From Scytalidium lignicola (taxonomy: Eukaryota > Ascomycota > Leotiomycetes), in assembly GCA_002812745.2 (NCBI GenBank), contig NCSJ02000450.1:1-30236 (forward strand): a DNA stretch of 30,236 nt, read 5' to 3'. The position numbers were made by a program, and so were the translations under genes. Under the pieces are notes generated by a model, which worked only from the letters and a program-made list of their open reading frames with translations, ran no database searches and was not told where the DNA came from. This document shows, piece after piece, positions 9,665-20,710 of the stretch (its first letter is position 1; each line of letters starts with the position of its first letter).

Positions 9665-10387
9665 TTGTGTGGAATCCAAGAAGGTGGAAGAGTAAGGCAG
9701 AGGAGGCCTATGTTGACGCATGACGCGCGTCAAAGCTTAAACAAAACCTCAAGGGACTCAACGGCACATGAAAATGCGTTGGACAGTAATGCCTCTGAAC
9801 TATTGACAGAAGAGACTATGAGAGTATATAGTCAAGATGAAGACATCAAGAATGGAGCCTGCAATGAGCTGGGAGTTGTGGTTGCAGTTCTAGCAACGTT
9901 AACCAAAACCACAAAGAGGACAATCTCTAAAAAAGGACATGACGCCGAATTGCTAAAAACGATCTTGTATATGATCCAAGAATCGAGGAACGTAAGGACA
10001 AAATGCAGCAAAGGCTTACAAACATCACAGCAGAATTAGTGGCAACTAAGAAACAGCTAGAGGGTATTACAACTAATCTAATGAAAAATAATAAGTAGCT
10101 GAGAACGACCTTGAACGAGATACAGACAAGAATCATAAGAGAACCGAAAGGAAGAATAAGCCAAATTCAAGCAGAGATTATAGGCCAACTACAAAAACGA
10201 CAAAGGCAGACACCTAATCGTAAGGACGGATAGAAGGGTGGTCTTGGTCACCCTTGGCAGGACAGTAGCACCCTACAAAAACATAGCGTTGAAAGACTTC
10301 CAGAAACTAGTAGAAAAGGATCTAAAAGAACAATTACCAACAGTAAAAGCTAATGAAGCGGTATCCAAAGCTGCTTACCACTATTAG
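9665..10387 (+). pseudogene. Broken coiled-coil ORF, probable retroelement gag-like relic
   Basis: An open frame at 9665-10039 (124 codons) is followed, in another frame from about 9970, by a Gln/Lys/Glu-rich helical stretch (MQQRLTNITAELVATKKQLEG) that runs through stops to about 10230. A further open stretch in a third frame ends in a TAG at 10385-10387. The pattern of coiled coil then basic residues, broken by frameshifts and stops, resembles ORF1/gag of fungal LINE elements. No zinc knuckle or reverse transcriptase was found, so the class is a guess. Confidence 0.35.
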
Positions 10388-10809
10388 TATGTTCTCTTCT
10401 AAGTTTCTTAACATAGTTATATAATTAGTAATAGCCATTTTAGGCCCGTTAACTAAAATATTAAGAATTGGGTTGAAATACAGACCCTCGATCTATCTAA
10501 TCTTCTAAGAGAAGACTTGGAAGTCCACTTCACCAGTAATTTCGTGTCTGGCTAAATCGAATGTGGCAACAGTCTGAGCAGCTAGCTAGTAGAGAATTCC
10601 GTACATTGTGTCTATATCATCCTGAAATCAAGCTCGTTACTATATACCAGTATTTTGAGCTTGAGTTGGATTAAGATGGTCAATTGTCGTTTCGGTTGCC
10701 ATATCACTGGATATTCGATTTCTAAATGTGATACCTACCTATACCAAGATAAATTACATTGTGTATATAGTAACAGTATTCATACAGTTCTTAAATATAC
10801 TTATATACA
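10388..10809. other. Intergenic, no gene seen
   Basis: Moderately AT-rich sequence between the relic and the 3' end of the next gene. Short open frames such as 10655-10876 overlap the end of the opposite-strand regulator and show no recognisable features. Confidence 0.45.
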
Positions 10810-13294
10810 TCAGATACCCTCATCGATCTGTGCATATGGAGGCACATCTGCCCCATCGAAAGGTATCGAAATATAAGTATCAAGAAACTGAGCACACCAC
10901 ACCATAGGATCCGATAACTCGCCAGGCCACTCAACGCCATTATGTCTCGCACTATAATTAAATGCCTGTTCTATAGAACTGTTATTAGGACTCTCTGCTG
11001 ATAATGACGTCTCTGGAGCATTGAGCACCAAGGTTGGATCTCTAAAATGATCACTGCTCGGTGGAATGCGCGCCCGCTTGAGACCCTCCATCATATCTCT
11101 GGCACGTCGAGCTGCATCCGAATTGACGCTTAAGGCATCGAATACTTTGAGACAGGTCTCAGCGTCTTCATCAAGCGCTTGTGAGCGAATGAGATGATCA
11201 GATTGATAAGGTTCTATGCAGGCACGAGCAACGAGGAGAACAGAACTGGCGCAGAGTAAACATGAGATCATCTGCCACCACGGGAAATCATGTACCAAGC
11301 TCTTCTCGTCTGCAACGTTATGTAAGAGATGCGCTGTTTGCTGTGCTTCGTATACGCAGACTTTTTCCAAGGTTGAGACACGGTCGTGTGCTCGATCTAC
11401 TAGAGCCATTAATGGGGGATTATGCTGCTGAAGCCATGATAGACAGAGATATGGCCGGTGGATGAGGGTACGAAGGTGGTGATATTTTATAGCGAGCATG
11501 TTCCGCTTATATATAAGTTGAGTATCTCAGTTCAAGAAGCTAGATACCGAAGACTTACCTGTCGCTTGAAGATCATGGACTTTTCAAATGTGTGGCCTAG
11601 ATCAAACCGGAGGTGACGGGGAAGCTCGAGTTTCCAATCCGTTAGGCTTCCATCTAACGTTGCGGTGCATAGGAGCATCCGATCAGGATCATCAGTAACC
11701 TGCGATGGCCTATACAGATTGCTGATTACCTGACCAAGGATCTGAGAAAACTTGATTACAGAGATAAAGTAATTAATTGGAGATGGTCTATCACCGAGTA
11801 AAGAATAGTCGGTTATGCCCTCAAAGAGAGGTACTGTCTCCGGTGTTTCCGAAGGAAGGTTGACGCAATAGTCTTCTTCGTGTATGGCAAATGGGCGTCC
11901 TAGCTGGAGGGCAAGAAGTCGATCAAGAACATACATAGAGTACCAAGTTCGTCGTTCGATCTCTTGTTCTGTGGGTGTCAGGTTTGTTACAGGTTGCTTG
12001 AGCGAGTCTTCCACGTGCAGGCCGATGCTTTGAGCTACATGGATCGCAAGGCCTAGGGTATTCCAACATCTATAACGAGATTTAGGTTAAGNAAAAAAAA
12101 ACCCAAAGCTACCAAACTTACCTATCAGTCTGGCCTATTGCAAGCAGAAAGAAACACTGAGCTAACAGCATTTGAATGTTTTCCAGGGTACATTCCGTCA
12201 TCATCGAGTATGAAAGGTACATGGCATGTCCAAAGTAATGGAGATGCGCCTGAAGTTTAGCATTCTCGCCCCGTGGAAAGGAAGTGTAATAAGCACCAAT
12301 AGCAAGGATAGTATCTGATCTTAGACGTTAGATTTATATAGGGTCAGCTACATGGATAACAGGTGACACTCACAAAAAAGTGAAAGCCACGAAGAGCTTT
12401 CCCCGACATCTATATTTCCTGCCCAGAGTCTCTCATATTTTTCCATAAACAAAGGCTTGTTCACGAAAGGGTATGCGATGTGAATCGTGAAGAAGTATAT
12501 GTCTATATAAGAATCGGCGAGCTCTTTCGTCGGTAGATCCGAACGCCCTTGAAGTCTATCTTGTGTCTCTAAATGAAGGACTCCCTGATCATAACTCTGG
12601 ATGTCGCTCTCGGTTTGACTGCCCTGATATCCATCTCCAAAGATCTTCTTGATGGTATGAAAGAACCGGACATCACTTGCCTCGCCTAGGTATCTCTGGC
12701 TATTTGAGCCATTGCCAATTGAGGTGCGTGGTAAGAATTCAGTAGGAGAGGTACTGGTAGGAGAGATATCGTATGCGATCTCTAAACCAGGTATATCTGC
12801 TTGCAACTGACGCCGAATATGAGTCAAATTTACATTGATAGTAGTACGATTAGACTCCGGGAGGTCGACAGCGACACTGCCTATTAGCTTTTCATAAGAC
12901 TGGATTGCGAAGTGTAGTGTTGAACTAAGTTCAGCTGTTGATAGCGATGGATCCTTTGATACGAAGATATTTTGGTAATTGAATGCGTTTCCATTCCGCA
13001 ATCGGTTCTTCTTGCCATTCACCCAGGCGCAGACATGGCCATATCCTTTACAGCGGCCACAGATGGGACGTTTGCCGTCACACTTTCAAGAGATACGTTT
13101 GTTAAGAAAATATGTATATATAATTGGGAGTGCAACAAGTACTCAGGTAGATATAGACGTACCTTAGACTTTTGTGATCGGCAGCTCTGACACGCTTCAG
13201 CAACCCGTCGGCGCTTGAGGGGAGGTTCGGCCAACTGAGTCCGGTCGGTGGTGCTGGGCGAGACCGAGGGGCTTTTTGCTGCCTGACCGTTCAT
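10810..13294 (-). CDS. Zn2Cys6 transcription factor with Fungal_trans domain
   Basis: Five exons (13294-13163, 13082-12374, 12314-12122, 12069-11559, 11505-10810) encode 746 residues; introns are 80, 59, 52 and 53 bp. After a basic PPLKRRR stretch the zinc cluster uses Cys35, Cys38, Cys45, Cys52, Cys55 and Cys62, with an intron just before Cys45. The middle homology domain (PF04082) begins near SYIDIYFFTIHIAYPFVNKP and includes CWNTLGLAIHVAQSIGLHVE and RRTWYSMYVLDRLLALQLGRP. The C-terminal part is helical and ends at TGA 10812-10810. An N at 12092 lies in an intron beside an A run and does no harm. It is a nuclear regulator whose target is unknown. Its upstream region holds paired CGG/CCG triplets, which would fit self-regulation. 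Confidence 0.9.
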
Positions 13295-14177
13295 CTCTCC
13301 CTCGGGTGTAAAAGTTCAAATGATGATTCTCAGCCGGATGGAATGGTAGCTACCGGATATTTCACAGTCCAGCCCGGCGGTGACGTTGGGCCTTCTGTGA
13401 TGTGATGAAGCATCTGGAGACTGGTGAGAGCCGAACGATCCGGCCGTTCCGCCACAGCCGGCTCCTGGGACCGCACTACTGACCACAATGATGGTGGCGG
13501 GAGCTTAAGTCAGGAGGTATGGAACGATAATCACCATAACCTTCAACCTTGGAACTATACCAAGCTAAAGAGCTGGAAAATGGCGCACACCTCACTGTGA
13601 TAATGTGATGGGTGCCAGCATGCCAATGCGTTTGCCAGCATTTGGAGACAAGACAACACATCCATTGGCTAGACGCTTTCACAAAGCCAAAACAAACAAA
13701 TCGGAGGATATCTTAATTCCACGTGAGTTCAGTTGTTTCTGGGCTAACACAGAAAATACCGCACTGTATTGAATATGGCAGCAAAGACTAGGTCAGAGAA
13801 ATATCTGTGCTCCGATAGGATTGGTGTATTATATCGCCGTGGTTCTTAATATTTTTAATCACATCCCATTGAGCAATACCAAACAGAGAGCTAGTGAAAT
13901 AGCTAACGTAAGGAGACAAGGTTGAGTGATACTTGTCTTTCATCTTCTAGTACCATGAGCTCATTTGCAGGAGAATTTTGTGGCTGCCCTATTAAGTTTT
14001 CTTATCCTATTCTCATTCACCTCGTGATAAACAATCCATCTCCACAATACATAGACACCCAAAAGAGTGAAAGAGAGCCAATGAGTTAATGTCCTTCCAT
14101 CCATGTTCCCTAGTCAAATAGCTGCAACCACAAACTACGGTTGCGCCTCTTGAGAGCTCCACAAAGCCACGAGATAG
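13295..14177. promoter_or_regulatory. Intergenic; promoter with CGG/CCG triplets, otherwise no gene
   Basis: The 250 bases upstream of the regulator start are GC-richer than their surroundings and contain triplets typical of Zn2Cys6 binding: CGG at 13335-13337 with CCG at 13353-13355, and CGGCCG at 13441-13446. The rest, 13560-14177, shows no supported gene and includes the 3' flank of the transporter pseudogene. Confidence 0.35.
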
Positions 14178-15018
14178 CTACGCTTCCACCTGTGCCACCG
14201 CTATATGGCGTGGAATACCACCAAGTGGGAACTGCACAAAAGTCGTCTCCTGAATCATAAGTCCAGAACCGCCAGCGTAGAAAGCGATAAAAGCGCATAT
14301 AATTGTAAAGGTACCACCAGCCTTGTTGACCCGAATGCTTGCCTGAGGATGTTCAGCTGAGATAAATTGCGCAATTGAGAGGAACAAGAAGGCGAGTACA
14401 AGGAAGAAAAAGACTCCAATAATGGTGTAGTTGGTCCTTAGAGCAGCAACTAGGAAAATGAACGTAAGAAAACACCAGAGGATAAGGTAAATCCCAAGTG
14501 CAAATGAGTAGGCTCGTTCATCGCCGTTGTAAGCACCATTAATGTTAAGAGAAGGTATCAAGAATATTGCAAAACTAAGCTAGAATGCACTATAGTAACA
14601 GTGGACCGTCGTACCAAACGTGTTTCCGACACGGAACTCCATAATGCCGACAACAAACTGTGCAAAGCCTCCCATGAAGATGGCTAGGCCAAATACAGCT
14701 TGATCGGGACCGACATTACTCTCTGGGTTGGAGTGTGGTAGCCTGGAATATCTTTAGCATTACTGAAATGCAATGTAGTTAGATGAATATTAATATTTAC
14801 CCTGCACCACATTGATAGAGACCAAGTACGAAAGTAGTGAGTGCAAAGCCGATAAGTCCCAAGGGACCAGGATTGGCAAGTTTCCCAAAGGGAGGGAAAG
14901 GTACTTGAGAAACAGTAGTTATTTGTTGCGGCTTAGGAATCTGACTTACGCCGTCTCTTCCGTTGACATGTTCATGATCTTGCGCCTGAGGTGCATTAAC
15001 ATCTTCCGGAACTGCCAT
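14178..15018 (-). pseudogene. GPR1/FUN34/YaaH-family (Ady2-type) acetate transporter with in-frame stop
   Basis: Exons 15018-14801 and 14742-14178 (58-bp intron) form a 260-codon frame of about family length, interrupted at codon 127 by TAG (14582-14580) where the family normally has Trp in a GAFW-type helix. The family signature NP[AV]PLGL appears as NPGPLGL at residues 49-55. Other conserved runs follow: GLYQCGAGLPHSNP, GPDQAVFGLA, MEFRVGNTFGTT, YSFALGIYLILWCFLT and AQFISAEHP. These are six-helix membrane proteins that import acetate or export ammonium. TGG to TAG is one G-to-A change, a CpA-to-TpA change on the other strand. A sequencing error, or a null allele, could also explain it. Confidence 0.82.
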
Positions 15019-15994
15019 GTCTTGCGAATGTTGCTAGTATCTTGCAATGGTTCTTTCGGAGTAGTGAGCGGGTGAACATACACATGAGCTCAAGAAATGG
15101 GAGGGAGGCTCTTAAAAAGCCAGCAGTATTCTATATGCCCGACTGAACAAATGGCTGTAATCTAGACAGTGGGGTATAGTATGCATTATTTCATTTGACA
15201 AAAGTAATATCGCCATATCTAGCCCTTGGTGTGGAAGAAATGAGCTGTCATGGGACTGAGTATTGATGTTGTGTTCTGTGAAAGACATGACATCGATCCA
15301 TTTGGCAGAATTCTGATTCGTTCTTTTATGTCGATACAATTCTCAATGAGTTTACAAAACCAAATAAGAAATGCGGCGGATCATTCTTAGATATGATATG
15401 TCATTGTTTACAGACATGCTGTCCTGCTGCCAGATTTAATGGTTGCAGTCACAAAATCACCTTATGACTATCAAATTGTCATAGCACAGTTTATGAAAAT
15501 AAATAATAATTTTAAACCCGGATGATATAATTTGCCTTATACAAGCATTTGCAGTATATCTACTTCAGATGAAGATTTCGCAGCTCTCTCCTGCTCCACT
15601 GTCTCCTCGTAAGACGACAGGATCATCGGACATGTTTTGCAGCCATGGGATAATAGCACATCACCCATGTTAAATAATATCATTCAATTATGCGTATTAT
15701 CAGAGTTGCCATATACCCAATAATTTCTTGAGGCACATATGAGTGAGCCTGTTTTCACCGGTTCCAACGGTTATAGCGGAATGCCGTTACACTGTGCTGT
15801 CCTGAACACCCGCACTTCGCATTTTAACATGCATGTGACCTCATAGAATTGTAGTGATACGGTTTATGGAGAACATAGGTGTAGAGAGTGTTTATGCGAA
15901 TTGCGGTTCATATGACATTCTTTGGCTTACTATGTGAATAACTTTTAGTTCAACTCCCCATTCATTAAGATGAATAGTAAATACGGCTCTTAGG
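15019..15994. other. Divergent intergenic region, no gene seen
   Basis: About 1 kb between the divergent acetate-transporter pseudogene and the arrestin-like gene. A 75-codon minus-strand frame at 15112-15339 shows no recognisable features. The ATG at 15970 runs into a stop after seven codons, so it acts at most as a short upstream ORF of the arrestin-like gene. Confidence 0.5.
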
Positions 15995-17392
15995 ATGGAC
16001 CCGCAAACCCATCCGCTGATGAATATTCGAATAGTCCTTCCTGAAGATGGTGATACAGCAAAATCCGATCTAGAACCTCCCGTAAATCATTGTGGAGATA
16101 CGATTGAGGGACACCTAGAGGTTACGACTGATAGAAGTCTGGAATTTGATATCAATCTTTGCTTTGAAGGTTAGATATTCCAATTGCATATTTTTATTTT
16201 TATTCTAAAATATACGTAGGTGTTGTGAGGACGTGGCTGTCTACGAGGAATAATATGCAAGATCCATCGGTCCTTCCATCTACAGCGGAAATTCTAGTAA
16301 GGAAAGTCCTTGATTCACTGTGAGACTGTTTTAAGCTCACCTTTTCAAAGGTTTTGGACGAAACTCAGAAATTGGCTCCCGATGACTCCACTAAAACCTA
16401 CAACGGTGACCTGTGTATACATCATATACCATTTTTCTTCATAGTACCTCATGAATTGATCTCCGCACAATCGGATATGAATCCTTTATTTCTGAAGCTG
16501 TGTCCATCTACCAAGGAAGGATTGGGGCTATGGTGGCCTATGACGGGGAAGAAATACCGGCAGCCGATGATCATATACTTCATAAGGGTGAAGGCTCTCA
16601 GAACTGACAGACCTGTGGGAAATATAGTCAGTTCTACTGAAAAGCGAGAAATCAACATTATGCCCTATACACCGATAGCGCCTCCACTGGTAATGGAAGC
16701 ATTTCCAGGAGAATATATATCTTATGTAGCAACGCCCCTCAGGCTGCAAAGATGGAGACGATCACTTGGTACTTTGAAAATCTCAGCAGCAGAACCTCCG
16801 CCACTAAACATCGTGTCAAATGGACCAAGATTATCCTCACTTATAGTTCTTAGTGTGATCTTCGAGCCAGATCGAGGGCTCGATTTTGATATGCAAGACA
16901 CTCAGTGGAATCTAGTCGTCTCGCAACAACTACGGATCAGAACNTTTTTATTCCAATAGGAAAATGGAACAAGTGCCATCACTAATAGCTTCTAAACGAA
17001 ATCCATATCTGAGATACGTTGAAAAGAAAAAGGAAGCGGAAATTCGAGAGTATGATAAAATATTCTGGAGGAAAGAATGCGAGCCATCATTTTTAAGCCG
17101 TTCATCTTCAAAAGAAACATGGTATTCAACCACTATCATGGTGCCTATTAACGTCACCAAACCCTTACTACCGACATTTCTCAATCCTCTAGCAGCCCGC
17201 AGATATGCCTTAGTTATTCGACTTAGCATTAAAGGTGTGTCTCATAGGCCTTTGGAATTGGTTTTGCCAATACAAGTTATATATTGGCCATTTGAAACCA
17301 TGACTTACGGAATTGATCGAAGTGAAACTACTGTAGATAACAGCAGTGGGATTTCAACGTATGCCTCTCTTAGCAAAAACAATATACGCTAA
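15995..17392 (+). CDS. Arrestin-like N-domain protein (fungal)
   Basis: Exons 15995-16169, 16220-16296 and 16351-17392 encode about 430 residues if the single N at 16944 is an extra base. The introns are 50 and 54 bp. The N-terminus fits the fungal arrestin fold: a beta-rich start with CGDTIEGHLEVTTDRSLEFD and INLCFEGVVRTW, then a PFFFIVPHELI strand and, in the middle, YISYVATPLRLQRWRRSLGTL. Such proteins usually act as trafficking adaptors for membrane cargo, but this divergent subgroup has no assigned role and no PY motif was noticed. Read literally, the frame stops at 16960-16962; dropping N16944, which precedes five T bases, joins it to the open frame ending in TAA at 17390-17392. It converges with the fluoride exporter 268 bp away. 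Confidence 0.72.
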
Positions 17393-17660
17393 CTCATTGC
17401 GTAGTCCGAGAGAACTGAGGAATACATCACCACCACCGTATGGCTTATGAAACGGAAAGCTAGCTGTCTTATCAAAGCATAGGAGAATCTCATATCAAAG
17501 GAGCAGCGTATAGCGCAGGCATAGGCGTAATGTGTACTATAGAAATAGGAAAAGATACCATAAATTATTTCAGCGAAATTTTCATTGAATAAAACGTTCT
17601 CTCTACAGGGGGAACCAGATCTATTTCTACTCTATAAAATGATTTGTCTATTTCTTTCCA

Positions 17661-19226
17661 TCATACAGAACATACAGCAGTTGAAACTCCCACAGACCAG
17701 ACCAAGCTACCGATTATAACCACCAGGATGGCGATGCCGGCAACTACACTGGACACACCGTAAAGATATGCATGTTTTCTCCTGAGACTAATTAGCTCAA
17801 GCACCCAGGTACTGACAGTCGTCAAGCATCCACAAAATCCATCTTGGATGCCTTGCAAAACTTGACAGCCCAAATGTCCACCACCAATACTTCTTCCAGC
17901 GGCACCGAGCGATGCATGTTGCAAATCCCAGCACATACCAAGTATAGCTGTGCCGAGTATGTTCACTGTAAATGTCCCAAGGGGAAACACCGCTACAATG
18001 CCGTTCATCCAGATCGAAAGATAGAAACGCATAATACAACCAAGAGGTGCAAAAACAATTGCGAACAGAACTTTACCACGCCAGGTTTCAGTTAAATCCA
18101 TCATTCCTAACCCGAAGTGACGATCGGGTGGCCAGATGGCTATAAAAACGGCTCCAAGCCAAAGGCCCCATGATAATGCAGCAATCCATCGGTCAAAGTG
18201 CTTACGAGTAATAAATAGAGGAAGAGAAGGAGTGAATTTCTCCAAGCCAATTGCCAAATGCGCTCCAAACTTTGACGCTGAAATACAGACAGACACGGTC
18301 AGAATAATAACAGCAAGTAGTGCCATGAAACTGTACCCGCCGTTTCGAGAAGCTGTAGTTGAATCTGGAACCCGAACTGCTGAAGGGAGATTGGCGAGTT
18401 CAAAAAAAACGTCACGAATGAAAGAGGAAAACGACGTGAAAGAACCACAAAATCCAGTCGTGAGCCCTATATATAGAGGAATGGTTTTTTTCATGGCGTT
18501 GTGAGTTTTCAAGAGTTCAGCCCTTTTTTTTTCAGGGTCTTCATCCTCGGATGCTGTGGCTTGGCCAGTAATCCCCCCCACAGTTTCCTGACTTCCTTCG
18601 GAATCATCTGTCTTTTGACTTTGAGGGGGCTTATTGTTCCAATCTTTTCTATGCTCGTGAAAGAGCCTTCTATCCTCACTGAGGAATCCCATTATCAGGT
18701 TTCCCCCCAAGTTTGCCCAAAGCTCGCTGGTTGTGACTGGACTGCCCGGATACGCGGTCAATGCTTGAAGGCCGACCCTCGCCAGCGTCCCCCAAATAGA
18801 GAAGGATACTAAGTATGACAAGGTATAAAATTCAGTCTCAAAATTCGAAGCCCTGGTCTGTCCCTTGTCCTGTGCTGGTGTTCTGGTTGGATCACGAGGG
18901 ATTTGCTCGACAGTACCCTCCGCAACTGCATCCTCGTATGCTCGCTCCTGTGACCGGCGCTCTTCAAGATATTCCTGTCGATAAATATGTTGTTCATGTG
19001 GATTCTGGACTGGTGAAGTTGAAGCTAGCTCGTCTAATTGGATGAAGTCGTCTGGGATGTCGTAGCTGTTGGAAAGGTCTTGTCCACCTTCCTGAGTAGA
19101 CATTATATCAGCCATATAGCTTGACCACCGCATCTGGTTGTGATCCCAAGGGGATTTTGAGGCATTTCTGGGTTGACTTGATTCATCTAGGGATGAATAC
19201 GACCGGCTTGCTCCCTCGTTCGCCAT
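17661..19226 (-). CDS. FEX1: Fluoride exporter, two-domain CrcB/FEX family
   Basis: An intronless frame gives 521 residues from ATG 19226. The frame stays open upstream to 19466, but those 80 residues do not resemble a protein N-terminus, so the internal Met (MANEGASRSY) was chosen. A polar tail of about 130 residues precedes two CrcB-like halves. Half one (about 134-325) has LWANLGGNLIMGFL and the fluoride-path motif GFCGSFTSFSSF at 258-269. Half two (about 345-513) has MRFYLSIWMN, FPLGTFTVNILG and the second motif GFCGCLTTVSTW at 463-474. FEX proteins are plasma-membrane channels that let fluoride leave the cell. An acidic, Gln/Ser-rich loop lies between helices of half one near 197-240. 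All key motifs are intact, so it is probably functional. Confidence 0.92.
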   Translation of the reverse strand: MANEGASRSYSSLDESSQPRNASKSPWDHNQMRWSSYMADIMSTQEGGQDLSNSYDIPDDFIQLDELASTSPVQNPHEQHIYRQEYLEERRSQERAYEDAVAEGTVEQIPRDPTRTPAQDKGQTRASNFETEFYTLSYLVSFSIWGTLARVGLQALTAYPGSPVTTSELWANLGGNLIMGFLSEDRRLFHEHRKDWNNKPPQSQKTDDSEGSQETVGGITGQATASEDEDPEKKRAELLKTHNAMKKTIPLYIGLTTGFCGSFTSFSSFIRDVFFELANLPSAVRVPDSTTASRNGGYSFMALLAVIILTVSVCISASKFGAHLAIGLEKFTPSLPLFITRKHFDRWIAALSWGLWLGAVFIAIWPPDRHFGLGMMDLTETWRGKVLFAIVFAPLGCIMRFYLSIWMNGIVAVFPLGTFTVNILGTAILGMCWDLQHASLGAAGRSIGGGHLGCQVLQGIQDGFCGCLTTVSTWVLELISLRRKHAYLYGVSSVVAGIAILVVIIGSLVWSVGVSTAVCSV

Positions 19227-19553
19227 TACGTCTAGAGATCTGAGGGTTGGAAACTTTGGGCTTTGAGGTACAACACATAAGACATCGAAAGCAAATGAAG
19301 TAATTATGCAAAGATCTCTCTTATCTCCAAAATATAGCGAGGAAAATCGGCGCCGCAGATTCGCCAGATTCAAAAGGAACAGTATTTGGCTCCCGTATGA
19401 CCGCCTGTGTCGGCTCTGTCGGCTCGCGGATCGACTTTCCTCAAACAAGAAGTACATCGGGAACAAAGCATTAAAAAATGCATATGATTTCTAAGATTAT
19501 TTTAATAAGCTGAATGTAATAAGGCCTCAAGATTGCTAGCAGCAGATTCTATT

Positions 19554-19591
19554 ATTATAAGAGGTTGCTACAAGATGCAACCTCTTATAAT
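19554..19591. repeat. Perfect 15-bp inverted repeat with 8-base loop
   Basis: ATTATAAGAGGTTGC at 19554-19568 pairs exactly with its reverse complement at 19577-19591 around TACAAGAT. It stands at the left boundary of the AT-rich relic and may be part of a transposon end. Confidence 0.65.
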
Positions 19592-20427
19592 ATCATCAGG
19601 AGTTAACGCCTCAACTACAACAGGACACGATAATCAACTTTTAAGACTTGTACAGTATCGCAGTCTTNAAAACACCTCAGCGCGCCCAAATCGACTTTTT
19701 AGAAATAACTCAACCAACAACCAAGCCTCGCATCGGCAAGTGGTTAATCAGAATCGACTCCTAGAGCTAGACTTTGTACTTCCTGAAGGTAAGGACAGGT
19801 CTAATGACGATATGTACTCGGCGGTGAGGAAAGGGGGAAAATATGTTATCAAATAACTCATTTACTTTAACTAAGAAATTAAAGTCTTATCAAATTATAC
19901 AGCAACTTTCTTTATATAATCGAAACTATATTCTTATATTCTAGATGATAAAGCGTTAATCGTAAAATAAATTAACTTATATACATTTCTTAAAGAATAA
20001 CTTGAACTAATTAAAAACAATTATATGGCCTTTCACTTTAACTTTCCTTTTACATGTAGTTCATGACATAGTCATCATAACTAACTTTAACCTTTCTTTA
20101 TTTACAGTTTATAACAGATTATTACATTACCCTTCTCTTTAAAAGGTTTAACTACAAGATTATCATCACTTTCTCTCTCTCTTAACCATTTATCATTTTC
20201 AGTGTAATCAAGTTAATATTCAAAGTTTATAAGTAATTTAACTATAATCATTAATGTTTTCCTTCTTTTTAAGATATTAATGATGTTATGTTATGTTTTC
20301 TGACTGTGTTATAAAAGGTGTCAGGCTAGCAGAGGTGCAAAACTCTCATCACTAACAAATCCCTCATCATTAACAGAACTATCCATACTAAGAGAAGAAT
20401 CTCAAGACAAACCTTATAAGTTATCAG

Positions 20428-20710
20428 GTAAGTGACTATATTTAGTCTTTACCTCACTTATCTTAAATCTGTCTAATATTACTTTTAGCAATGGAAACTT
20501 CAAGCCTCCTCTAAGAAGCAGAATATCAAAGAAACGCTAATCTACAAACCGAACAATCTATTAACGAAGAGAAGAATATTCTCCAAAGAGCTTTATGTAT
20601 GTACTATAACTAACCAAAAACACAAGAAGTGCTTAAGAAACAATTTAACCTTATTCGAAGTTTAGTCAAGAACAAGTTATCTGCTTATAATCTTACTGAT
20701 ATGGTCTGAT
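20428..20710 (+). pseudogene. Decayed ORF behind a well-formed intron
   Basis: Positions 20428-20488 form a textbook fungal intron (GTAAGT donor, TCTAAT branch, TTTTAG acceptor, 61 bp). Two bases later ATG at 20491 opens METSSLL, then TAA at 20512-20514 in a context where CAA would continue the frame (EAEYQRNANLQTEQSINEEK). Further stops follow. It looks like the 5' end of a transposon gene destroyed by C-to-T changes; the family is not recognised. Confidence 0.4.

Noticed and set aside
15112..15339. 75-codon minus-strand ORF
   Set aside because: No recognisable feature; it lies in the promoter region between two divergent genes.
19227..19466. 80-residue longer N-terminus of the fluoride exporter
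   Set aside because: Composition is unlike the rest of the protein and the internal Met gives a usual family N-terminus.
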